NCBI GenBank assembly: GCA_021399435.1
Contig: JAJTUP010000001.1
Location: forward strand, 806,001 to 870,000
Reading direction: 5' to 3'
Length of the DNA: 64,000 nucleotides
Source of the DNA: Diaporthe sp. PMI_573
Taxonomy: Eukaryota > Ascomycota > Sordariomycetes > Diaporthales > Diaporthaceae
The position numbers were made by a program, and so were the translations under genes. The notes beneath the pieces were generated by a model. That model had not been told where the DNA came from. It saw only the letters and a program-made list of their open reading frames with translations, and did no database searches. Shown one piece after another: positions 55,365-64,000 of the stretch (the first letter of the stretch is position 1; each line of letters opens with the position of its first letter).

Positions 55365-56876
55365 TCAGGCCCAGTCCTTGGCATATGGATGCTCAGGTGA
55401 CCCTTTGCGTATAGCCTCGGATTCGGTTTCGCTCTGGAAAGAGTTTACCTCAACCGTCCGAGTGACTTGAACCTTCCCCCGGTTCTCCTGCTGCCAGAGC
55501 TCCTCTTCTGACTCGCTAGCCATATGGCGGGTGATGCTCACGTCTGCCACAGGAGCAGCCGGGTTCTTCCTCGATGACGCAGACCGCATCTTCTTCCCCT
55601 TTGCCTCCATAGACGAGAGCTCATAGCCATTGCTGTCGATGATCGGTATGGAATGGTCGTTGGTGGAGCCGCCCGTCATGCCCGAGTATAGTGCCTTCAT
55701 TGCGGGCAGGTTCACTGCCACTATCGCGAGCTGGATCTCGAATGCCGCGACGATGACCATGTTCCCCAGCACGTATGAAGGGTCTTGAGTGGAACCGAGC
55801 TCGGCCAGAACGATGAATCGACATGCGGCCACGACCACTGACGATGCTCCGAAACCCAGCACCCCAGTGACTGCGATTTTCTTGCGCCGGGACATGTTGA
55901 GGTTCCAGACTGTGCGGATCGGGAGGACGAGGATGATGACATCTGTGATAACATTCTGGATCATATGAAAAAACGTCATCAGCCATGCCATCAACAGCAG
56001 CAGGGTGCATTTTGAGAATGAGAATTACCAGTATCGACGGGCCCAGCAAAAGCACACCCTTGTCGATGCACTTGGCGTCGGGATGAGCTTCCGGATGAAA
56101 ATATGCGTCAAGGGGTATGCATTGAAGGAGTGCCAGCAGCCAATTGATGATCATGAAAGCCGTATTCAGGCCCATGGTTGCAAAGCATGTGATTCGGAAT
56201 TTTCGATTGGGCGATAGACGGATATAGAAGATGAGGAAGGTCATTTTGATCGTCCAGTGAGTAACCATATACCTACTGCGTGTTAGTCGCCTGCTACGGA
56301 TCCTGAAGTGATGCATTCTGGAACATCCCAAAACATGAAAGACGGGGATCCGTAGAAGGAGAAGAATGGTACTGACCACAACTCTTCGACAAAGAGCCAC
56401 TATGTTATGGAGTTAGTTGTGATCTCGGTGTCATGGGAATTTGAAGCATACTAGAGTGATTTTCTCGAGCTGGTATGGTGTCAAAGTCGAAGCATGGCTG
56501 ATGGTCACGGAGGTTAGTCCCAAAGACACCCGTTCCCCGGATCTGGGACACTTACAGGCCGCACCCGTAATGGAGAAACATGTATAAAACTACCTGCTGC
56601 ATTGTATTGACCAACTTGGATGCATCTCTATGTCAGTAAATCTCTCTGATGGTTCGACCCTGAGGATTTTCTGCAACGTGTCTGCCTGGTCAATCTTCAG
56701 GAAAGGGGTTGGTAGTTGGAACAAACCAGCAAGAAAACGGAGAGAACGTCATCCCATCCGAAAGCATTCTTCACAATCGCCCTGCAATAAAACCTGAGAA
56801 AGAAAGAAATCGTCCCAATCGCGAACATAACCGAGGCGACCGCATACGCCAGCGGTTGCAAATTGTCTACCGCCAT
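55365..56876 (-). CDS. Fungal rhodopsin-domain integral membrane protein
   Basis: Six exons on the minus strand in my model: 56876-56727, 56614-56556, 56497-56452, 56399-56377 (23 bp), 56272-56029 and 55955-55365; 370 residues. Motifs: A-F-G-W-D-D-V-L-S-V-F-L-L, Y-M-F-L-H-Y-G-C-G-L-H, T-P-Y-Q-L-E-K-I-T-L, F-V-E-E-L-W-Y (from the 23-bp exon), T-I-K-M-T-F-L-I-F-Y-I-R, L-P-I-R-T-V-W-N-L and a hydrophilic C-tail of about 100 residues. All junctions except the first have GT donors and are phase-consistent. The first is uncertain: its donor is GTTTGT and its acceptor AAG, and exon 2 may start a few bases earlier. The frame is open upstream to an ATG at 56942. A surface receptor role is typical of the family; the ligand is unknown. 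Confidence 0.75.
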
Positions 56877-57880
56877 GATGCTGTTCCGGCGTGCAGCAGC
56901 CCTCCAGGGAGCGAAACGAATGGAAGGATGAATCGGCTCCAAGATAAGCTATGGTTTGCAGCGCATTGTGAAGGACATCATGCAGATTAGAAGCATAAAA
57001 CCCACACGGCCGAGAGTCGTGAAGGCCGGATAGCTGGGACGCCCAGGCGCTCAACCCACACTGCCCCTGAGGCTCGAAACGAATCAAGGGCCACAAGCAG
57101 GGTACATTGTGTCTTCATTTTCATATCCGAATCTGTACCGGTCCACTAATTCTGAACGTGAGCATGGTCGAGTCATGTCTAGACGACATATCATCTTTTT
57201 AGACTTTTCAAATGTTGGTTGGGTTTGTTGATCAGGTTCGTTGGTTGCTCGCTGCAACATCCTGTCTCCATCCTGACTAATTTGAGGCTCCACGTCTCGG
57301 TGGCTCAATTGCATCTCCGTACTGATGAGAACAACTGATTCAACCACTGAAATACCGTGAAACACAAGTTCTACACGCGTATATTGCTATGTACGACGCA
57401 AGTTCCATGAGCCATCTCGTTAATCCAGCGGATACGATCGCCCCGCACGGGAGGGGATTGGCGGCAGTAGATCCATCTCAAGGGGGCGTGGCCCATCACT
57501 GCCCTAATAGCCTAGAAATCACTGGGGTTGAAAATGGGCACCAGGCCCGGGGATGTTACATCCGGGTCGGACATGCAACGGCCCCCTTTTGTTTTTCCCT
57601 CCAGCGTGGAGCTCCGCTGTGCTGTGTGATCTCCACTCTCATGCCGCTTTGGGAACTCGCACACACTTGTCAGCAACCAACAGCTTTCGTGACTGCGTTT
57701 TGATCCACCGGCGTTACTTTCTTGATGGCGCTGCTGAAAACCCGAACAGACCAATAAGGCAGAGGTGATTAGCCTGCGGTGTTTCAATCCCGTCCTTAAA
57801 TACCACACAGGTGATATTCCCCAGGTCGTGCACTGTTGCTGCTTATTGTCAGCATAATTCGGCACGGGCTCATCGCAGAC
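56877..57880. other. Divergent promoter region, no supported gene
   Basis: About 1 kb between the rhodopsin-domain gene and the P450 gene. Short frames on both strands (57389-57703 plus, 57512-57865 minus) are mutual shadows. Confidence 0.4.
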
Positions 57881-59791
57881 ATGTCTTCCTCATCCGGAGC
57901 CTCGGAGACTCTCCGAGCTCTCCTTGACGTTGACGCAGTCCAAGCCGCCTCAACTGCCGCGGTCTTGGGGCTGGTCTTCCACAACACATTGCTACGAACC
58001 GTAGAGGTGGAAGCTTTCATGTACACGCTTGTCGGCACAGGGTTCATCAGTCTTATTGTACTCTTTGCAGTGCATCTCTTTGCCGGGCTCACGCCTCTTT
58101 CGGCGCTTGCACGGGTCGCTTTGCTGTCCACGTCCTTCAATGTGGCCGTCTTTCTCAGTATCGGCGTATACAGGTTCTTCTTCCACCGACTCAGACGGTT
58201 TCCCGGACCACCCCTTGCAAAAGTCTCTCGCTTTTACTCGGCCTATAAAGCATCCAGGGAACTGAAGTATTACAAGCTAGTCACCCAGTGGAACGAAGAA
58301 TATGGAGATTTCATCCGCACAGGTGAGTACAGTATCGAAATTTGACTTTTGTGTCGCCACTGACGCGGAAGACTAGGCCCCCGCGAGCTTGCTATAATCC
58401 GCAAGTCAGCTGTGCCACTTATCTATGGCCCTGAGTCCAAGTGCCGCAAGTCCACGTGGTATGGGCAGGTGGATACAGATCCTGTAAAATGCTCAATCCA
58501 TATGACGAGGGATCATGAGCAGCACAAGCGAAGACGCAGGACTTGGGACAGAGGATTTTCCATCAAGGGTAAGGCTACCCAGATTAACACCAGCGGGATC
58601 TTGAGACTGACAGACATGGCCCAGCACTGAACACTTATGAGCCTACCATCAGCTCCAAGGTTGATCAGTTTATCGAGCAAATATCTGAACGTGGCACAGT
58701 CGATGCAACCGCATGGTCTATGTACCTATCCTTTGACATCATGGGTAAGAAAGTCCACCAGTATGGCCTCTACCCAGTAGCTAAATCGAAGACAGGCAAG
58801 GTCGGGTTCGGCAAGGAGTTCAACGGGGTGACCAAGGGAGAAGAGCACCCAGCGATTGAGGGTGTGCACTCGTCCATGGAGGTTCTTGGTATCCTGAGCC
58901 ACGTTCCATGGCTACTGAACATGGCGGGTAAGATTCCAGGAGCTGCGGCGGCATATCAGGAATTCTTCTCGTGGTGCGGCTCAGAAATCGAAGCCAAGAA
59001 GAAGGTCAGCTTACCACTCTCGGCCGCCAATAGAAAAACGACCGTCAAACTGACAAGGCGTGCAGAACTGGAACGCAGAAGACTACCCACAGGACATCGT
59101 GTCATGGCTCATCAAAGCCGTGATGGATAAGGACCCCTCAGCCTCCCCCTCAGTCCCAGCACTGCACGAGGACTCGCGCGTCGTGATCGTCGCGGGCAGC
59201 GAGACCACTGCCACGACCCTGGCCTGCGTATTCTACTACCTGTCCAAGAACCCGAACGTGCAGAAGAAGCTGCAGTCCCAGCTGGACTCGGCCCTGGGGT
59301 CGCGGCCGTGGAGCTACGAGGACGTCAAGACCGTGACCTTCATCGACGACATCCTCAACGAGACGCTGCGCCTCAAGCCGGCGCTGGCCTCGGGCGGCCA
59401 CCGCGTCACGCCGCCGCAGGGCATCACCGTGGACGGGACCTTCATCCCGGGGGACACCAACGTGTTCGTCCCCACGTACCGCATCCAGAGGGACCCGCGG
59501 TACTGGAAGGAGGCGGCCGACTTCGTGCCCGAGAGGTTCGGCGAGAGGAGGGCGGAGATGGGGACGGACGGGGCGCCGTTCCTGCCGTTTCAGCTTGGCG
59601 CGTACCAGTGTCCCGGCAAGAACCTTGGCTTCCTGTCGCTGCGGATCGCGCTGTCGCGGGTGCTGCGCGAATTTGATGTTGCTTTTGCCCCGGGCGAGAC
59701 TGGCGAGGTGTTTGATCGTGAGGCGAAGGACACGTTCACCACCACACTTCCGCCTGTGATGATTCAGTTTACGAAGAGGTCCGGGGCTTAA
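57881..59791 (+). CDS. Cytochrome P450 monooxygenase
   Basis: Five exons: 57881-58322, 58377-58568, 58625-58744, 58796-59004 and 59066-59791 (562 residues). The N-terminus has two or three membrane helices, then R-R-F-P-G-P-P-L-A-K. P450 motifs: I-helix V-A-G-S-E-T-T-A-T, ExxR in N-E-T-L-R-L-K-P, P-E-R-F, and heme loop F-Q-L-G-A-Y-Q-C-P-G, whose axial Cys is about residue 503. The usual Arg of F-x-x-G-x-R-x-C is Tyr here. The third intron (58745-58795, 51 bp) is stopless and in frame. The multi-helix N-terminus and the order of motifs are like those of P450s in fungal alkaloid and terpenoid clusters. It likely hydroxylates or oxidises a small molecule, together with the enzymes to its right. 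The 3' half is very GC-rich. Confidence 0.9.
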
Positions 59792-60096
59792 ACACACAAG
59801 GTATTCAATCCTGGCGGAGACTGTCAAGAGAAGAGATTCTGCGGATGGGCCAAGTAGGTGGCCCGTGGTCAACATCGGTGGCGCCTACATGATTCCTTAT
59901 ATAACATTATATCCAGAACAACTGTTAGTTCAATCAAAATAGTAATCACGGCATGTTGTAATTTCGAGAAATAGAAGCCCCAGTTATGGCCTAACAGTAA
60001 TGGAATGGACCATCTAGGCCAACTGGCCTAGCTAAGTGGCCACAATGAAACGCTGGCCATTATGCTACCAGAACAGCAGACATGCTCACCATGCAG

Positions 60097-61050
60097 CTAA
60101 CAATCTTCTGAGAACAAACTTCCCGCCAGATATTTCAAGCCAGTGTCGCAAGCAACTGTGACCACCTTTTTACCCTGCCCTAACGCCTCAGCGAGCTTGA
60201 TAGCCGCGGCAATATTCAGACCCGAAGATGTTCCGACTAGCAAGCCTTCTTCTCTGGCCAATCGACGACACATAGAACGAGCATCGTCTTCACTGATGGT
60301 GTGGACCGCATCATACAAGTTTTCATCGACATGAGCCGAGATGAAGCCGGGTGCGATTCCATCAATGCCGTGTGATCCGCTTCGACCGTTTGCCAACAAG
60401 GCGGCCGATTCAGGTTCGACGAGGACAACCAGAGTGTCTGGATTCTTCAACCTGAGGACGCTGGATACCCCCATGGCCATTCCCCCGGTTCCGAAAGAAC
60501 CGCAGAATGCGTCAAACCCGTCTGGAAATTGTTCCACAAGCTCGTGGCCGATCTCCGCGTACCCGACGAGTGCGTCGCGGTTGCTGAACTGGTCGGTATA
60601 GAAATACTCGTCGCTCGACCCGAGATCCGCAGCCCTGGTCTTCATAGATGCCATGAGGTCTGCCGTCGCTTTCCCCGTGGGGCTGTGCGTGATGTCGACC
60701 GTCGCTCCAAACGCAGCCATTGTCTGCAACTTCTCCTTGGCGTAGGCATCAGACGACAGGGCCATGAATTTGTACCCCTTGACCGCACAAACGAAGGCCA
60801 GAGAGGAACCAGTGCTTCCGCCAGTGGCTTCGACGACCGTAGTGTTAGGCGTAAGGTCTCCGCGGCGCTCGGCCTCTTCGATCATAGATTTGGCCATTCG
60901 ATCCTTGTAGGAGCCCGTCGGGCTGAAATATTCGAGTTTGACAAAGACATCGGCGCTGCCTTCCGGAACAACACGCTTGAGCTGAACAACGGGTGTTTTC
61001 CCGATGCTATCCAGAACCGACGGAATTGGAGGTGGAGGATTGGATGACAT
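60097..61050 (-). CDS. Cysteine synthase/CBS-like PLP enzyme
   Basis: Single exon, 317 residues. Fold-type II features: S-P-T-G-S-Y-K-D-R-M with the PLP Lys, A-T-G-G-S-T-G-S-S-L-A in place of the canonical T-S-G-N-T-G substrate loop, G-S-F-G-T-G-G-M-A-M-G phosphate loop, E-G-L-L-V-G-T-S-S-G with the pyridine-contacting Ser, and D-T-G-L-K-Y-L near the end. No regulatory CBS or heme domain and no targeting peptide. Such enzymes catalyse beta-replacement on activated serine (cysteine, cyanoalanine or diaminopropionate-type products). The changed substrate loop and the P450/methyltransferase neighbours favour a specialised role over primary cysteine synthesis. The start is at the first ATG; a longer frame does not exist upstream. 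Confidence 0.9.
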   Translation of the reverse strand: MSSNPPPPIPSVLDSIGKTPVVQLKRVVPEGSADVFVKLEYFSPTGSYKDRMAKSMIEEAERRGDLTPNTTVVEATGGSTGSSLAFVCAVKGYKFMALSSDAYAKEKLQTMAAFGATVDITHSPTGKATADLMASMKTRAADLGSSDEYFYTDQFSNRDALVGYAEIGHELVEQFPDGFDAFCGSFGTGGMAMGVSSVLRLKNPDTLVVLVEPESAALLANGRSGSHGIDGIAPGFISAHVDENLYDAVHTISEDDARSMCRRLAREEGLLVGTSSGLNIAAAIKLAEALGQGKKVVTVACDTGLKYLAGSLFSEDC

Positions 61051-61806
61051 GTTGAATTAAGGCACGTCCTTGTCGGTGCGGGATTGAAATTTGGAACAGA
61101 TTTGACGTGTTGGGGATTTCACTACCTATGTGCCTTTGTACTTGGAAAATGACGTGGAGGCAGAATGAGTCTCCGGAGGGTTAGAGTCCACGATCGCAAA
61201 TGCTTTCCTCTTCCCGGGGCCAGGTGGGGTTGGCCTCATTTTAGTGAACTTTCGACATCCGAGGAAGACTTGGACAAAGAGCTACCGAGACGCGCCATAC
61301 AATCATAGCTCTCATAGCCGACAGGGACAGTCACAAGTGAGTCACAAAGATTTACCTTGGCCGATGTTGTGATGGAGTCTGGAGATGCTTGACACGGGTA
61401 GCTTCGGCAAAGCAAATGATACGGACCCTGTGCTCTTATTGCTGGGGGAGCAAAAAAGAATGTAGATGGAGACAGGAGGGCTCCGCAGAGGTGGACAACA
61501 CAGCACCATGACTCATGCTGAATCTCGAATTCGAGTGTGGTTTTTATTTCCCTAAGTTGTATGGCCTCGCTACGTGATTATGTATTGCCCTCGAGGTCGA
61601 TGAGTGTGCAACTACACATGTGCAAATGATGGATAGTCCTGCTCCGTCTGTTACATCTGCTCATCCATTCAAGTTCAATTCGCACTCCGGGGTCATAGTT
61701 ATGGGTATTCATGGTTTACTGCGAGAATTTGAACTTGAGTTGTATATATTTTGGCTTGGAGAAGACATATACATCTCGTCACAGACCTAATCAATCTGAC
61801 ACTTAT
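61051..61806. other. Intergenic region, no supported gene
   Basis: About 756 bp upstream of the PLP enzyme and downstream of the methyltransferase. I see no frame and no clear element. Confidence 0.4.
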
Positions 61807-62598
61807 TTATTCCGATGGCATATAAACGCTCATCTCGAACCCATTGGTAAATGGGAGAGTCATATTCTGGAAGCCGTTCCGCGGCTCTCTGAGGAATGCC
61901 AGCAGGTCCTTGTACCCTTCAGCACCAGAAATAGTGTTGTCTGTCAGGATGACTGCGCCCTTCCGCAGACGAGGAAGAACGACTTTAAGTGTCGGAAGAG
62001 AAAGGGCAGACCAGACTATATCATGGATCAGCATATATGTATTCCTCCGAGTCGTGATAAAAATGGAAGACTCACTGTCAAGCAGCAGGAGATCAACCTG
62101 TGGCAACCCTTCCTTCAGAGTCTCAAGCAGATCTCCCACCCTCAGATCAATCTCCTGCTCGACCGCCGCACCGCACGTCCGCCAGTACCCGCGCGCAATG
62201 TCCGCCTTTTGCGTCTCCTTCTCGGTCGCAACGACCGTCCCGGACTTGCCGGTGGCGGCCTTGGCCTTGCCAACAGCGAGGGCGAGGTAGATGGTGCTGA
62301 CCCCGAAGCTCGTGCCCGCCTCGACGACGTTGGTGGCGCCCATGGCGTTGATGAGCTGGTACGCGAAGTGGCACTTGTCCTCGTCCAGGGCGATGAACTT
62401 GTCCAGCATGAGCTTGTCGAACTCGTCCCCGGACTTGGCGCGCGAGTGCTGGTCCTCTAGGTCGCCGAGGACATCGGAAGAGAATACCTTGCCGGTCTTG
62501 GAGATGACGGCCTCCTGTTCTAGGGACTTTGCGTGCAGCTCGGAAAGGAGCTGCCGGATGTGCTGCGGCACATCATTGATGGGCGATGGGGAGGACAT
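61807..62598 (-). CDS. SAM-dependent O-methyltransferase
   Basis: The frame is open for 263 codons, but 62016-62075 (60 bp) is a stopless intron (GTGAGT donor, ATATAG acceptor). Exons 62598-62076 and 62015-61807 give 243 residues and join L-L-L-L-D to I-W-S-A-L-S-L-P, the usual continuation after motif IV. Motif I is V-V-E-A-G-T-S-F-G-V-S-T; a later strand reads G-T-V-V-A-T-E-K-E; and the C-terminus has G-A-V-I-L-T-D-N-T. This is the class I fold of small fungal and plant O-methyltransferases. It probably methylates a hydroxyl or carboxyl of the cluster product. No targeting signal. Confidence 0.87.
   Translation of the reverse strand: MSSPSPINDVPQHIRQLLSELHAKSLEQEAVISKTGKVFSSDVLGDLEDQHSRAKSGDEFDKLMLDKFIALDEDKCHFAYQLINAMGATNVVEAGTSFGVSTIYLALAVGKAKAATGKSGTVVATEKETQKADIARGYWRTCGAAVEQEIDLRVGDLLETLKEGLPQVDLLLLDSESSIFITTRRNTYMLIHDIVWSALSLPTLKVVLPRLRKGAVILTDNTISGAEGYKDLLAFLREPRNGFQNMTLPFTNGFEMSVYMPSE
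62016..62075 (-). other. Stopless 60-bp intron in the methyltransferase
   Basis: GTGAGT donor and ATATAG acceptor on the minus strand; 60 bp, a multiple of three without stop. Removing it rebuilds D-I-W after the L-L-L-L strand. Confidence 0.78.
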
Positions 62599-62899
62599 GA
62601 TGTAGCTTTGGAGGATCCACGGTTTTGGAGTGCAGAGAAGGTAATAGCAAGGCTTGGCTCAGATGCGCAGAGTGAGAGCCCTACTTATACCCAAGTACCT
62701 TTCTGCGGTCCGCGGAGAACGTCATGAGCGGCTGGCCGATGTTGGATCCGACATTCTGTGTCCCCGTCCCCCGCATGATTAATTCCATAACGTCCGCCGC
62801 CGTTAGTTTCCACGCCCCACACGCCCTCCGTAAACGACAGGTGAACGCGATCAGCCGTTTCCGCAGGCTAGCCGGGTGAGTCACCTCATCGTCGTCGTG

Positions 62900-64000
62900 T
62901 CACGCAAACCACGGCACCGCAACGCCGCTCTCGGCGCAGAGCCACCATTGCTTCTTCTCGATCGTGTCGGTATTTTCCTGCAGATCCCGCTGCTTCCAGA
63001 TTGTCTCCAAAATTGTGCGCATGATGCGGACGTTGCCGACGTTCCGAACCTTATCCATTCGGTCGAGGGTCTCGAGGATATAAATGCGCTCCTCGTCCGA
63101 ACGCGCCTCGCAGGCGACTATGAAAACCGGCCATGGCCCTGTGGCTACTGGGACGTCACCCAGCGCCGCGAATGCCTGGCGTAGGTAGGTCGCCCTTCGC
63201 ACCTCATCGCCGGTGGCAGGGACGACACGCTGGAGATACAAGAGGCTCGCTAAACGATACAGTTCTGCAGTCGCTGATGCAGTTTTTATTTGTGCGTCTG
63301 TGGACACGGCGGCTTCATCGGGGCTCAGCTGCTGCCACGCACTTTGTAGCTTCTGTTCCAGGGCCACTCTTTGCTCAAAAGTCTCACCCAGAATATGCTG
63401 TTCGGCATCCGGGTCAAGCATTATTGTGCACATTTGGTTGATGGAAGAGATACTTTCGAAAACCTCTGTGGAGCAGCCGAGAAGGCCGACTATCTTTGGA
63501 ATATGTCAGCGAGGTGGGTTCTGGCGTGCGGATGTGTCTCACTGACCAAGTTCGGCGACAGCTTTGGGTTGGACGGTACGCTCAGCTCATCCTGAACAGT
63601 TCGAGAAGGATGAGCGAAGGCGCTCAGAACGTCATAATACAGCAACCATGCAATGAGAAACTGGGACACCGGGTGCTCCCGTTGTGGTTGACTCATGTTG
63701 CTCAGGATGTTCTTCGCGCCGTTCAGGTGTAAATGAAATTGAGCACCTTCTTGTTCATCAAAAACCTGACAAACTCAGTCAACAATGTTTACACAGTGTA
63801 TCATCAGCCTCGAACTCACATAGTACATACACAGCATCATGCTAGTAGCCAGCTGTGCCTCGGCGCTTGGGGTTGAACCATCGTGTGATGGTGCTGCGAG
63901 AGATTCATAAAGACTCTTCATGGCGTCTGTTTTGTGAGTAAGTGCGGCACCTGGTCTCTGACGATGATGCGCGGCAATGGCCAGGACTGAGCTGCGTAAA
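62900..64000 (-). CDS. Fungal transcription factor-like protein, C-terminal part
   Basis: Truncated by the right edge. Exons on the minus strand: edge to 63820, 63765-63547, 63493-62900, with introns of 54 and 53 bp. The visible 331 residues match the Fungal_trans_2 type: S-S-V-L-A-I-A-A-H-H-R at the edge, M-M-L-C-M-Y-Y, H-L-H-L-N-G-A-K-N-I-L, F-L-I-A-W-L-L-Y-Y-D-V, I-V-G-L-L-G-C-S-T-E-V-F, I-N-Q-M-C, and the C-terminal W-P-V-F-I-V-A-C-E-A, W-K-Q-R-D. The zinc cluster itself would lie beyond the window. It shares orientation with the methyltransferase and the PLP enzyme and is a candidate cluster regulator. Confidence 0.8.

Noticed and set aside
59150..59875. 241-codon minus-strand frame over the P450
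   Set aside because: It is antisense to the P450 I-helix to heme-loop region, rich in Arg/Gly/Leu with no motif; a GC3 shadow.
61711..62460. 249-codon plus-strand frame
   Set aside because: Antisense to the methyltransferase, whose SAM motifs are clear on the minus strand.
1..64000. CRISPR arrays, operons or bacterial ribosome binding sites
   Set aside because: The window is eukaryotic: spliced genes with individual promoters; no regularly spaced repeats were seen.

Overview
The window reads as nuclear DNA of a filamentous ascomycete (Pezizomycotina). Evidence: genes are split by short introns (39-129 bp, one of 280 bp) with GTRNGT-type donors, CTRAC-like branch sites and YAG acceptors. The protein repertoire is also typical: two Zn(II)2Cys6 activators plus the C-terminus of a third likely regulator, a HET-domain gene, two fungal rhodopsin-domain membrane proteins, a DUF6594 protein, a GH28 polygalacturonase, a P450 and a Dal5-type MFS carrier. 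I found no tRNA, rRNA, CRISPR array or intact transposon. About 27 genes can be supported. I rebuilt exons by hand from splice signals and reading-frame continuity, so exon ends are inferences unless stated otherwise.

Left third (1-25 kb): two divergent kinase-like genes (the first runs off the left edge), a six-exon FAD-linked oxidase, a BTB/POZ protein, a small mitochondrial-looking protein, a rhodopsin-domain protein, a 3.1-kb gene-poor gap holding a decayed ORF, a secreted beta-lactamase-fold hydrolase, a DUF6594 protein, a protein with two retropepsin-like domains, a C2H2-type regulator, a Zn(II)2Cys6 regulator and a TIGR04076-like protein.

Middle (26-47 kb): an uncharacterised Ser-rich protein, a 3.7-kb gap, an SRPK-like kinase, an AT-rich island and a secreted polygalacturonase. 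Then come five consecutive genes that may work together: carboxylesterase and class I aminotransferase (divergent, 411-bp shared promoter), a Zn(II)2Cys6 regulator, then an HpcH/HpaI-type aldolase and a Dal5-like acid transporter (divergent). Aminotransferase plus oxo-acid aldolase plus carrier plus local regulator suggests a small inducible catabolic or biosynthetic cluster.

Right third (47.5-64 kb): a frameshifted HET-domain pseudogene lies beside a 936-residue protein with a GHKL-type ATPase module, the least explained large gene here. A PY-motif protein and a second rhodopsin-domain protein follow. At the right edge a P450, a cysteine-synthase-like PLP enzyme, an O-methyltransferase and a fungal regulator look like the flank of a secondary-metabolite cluster whose core enzyme is not in the window.

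A recurring technical point: five genes contain introns whose length is a multiple of three with no in-frame stop. Their open frames run straight through, and a naive ORF call would break conserved motifs, for example the HRD loop of the kinase at 31.5 kb.
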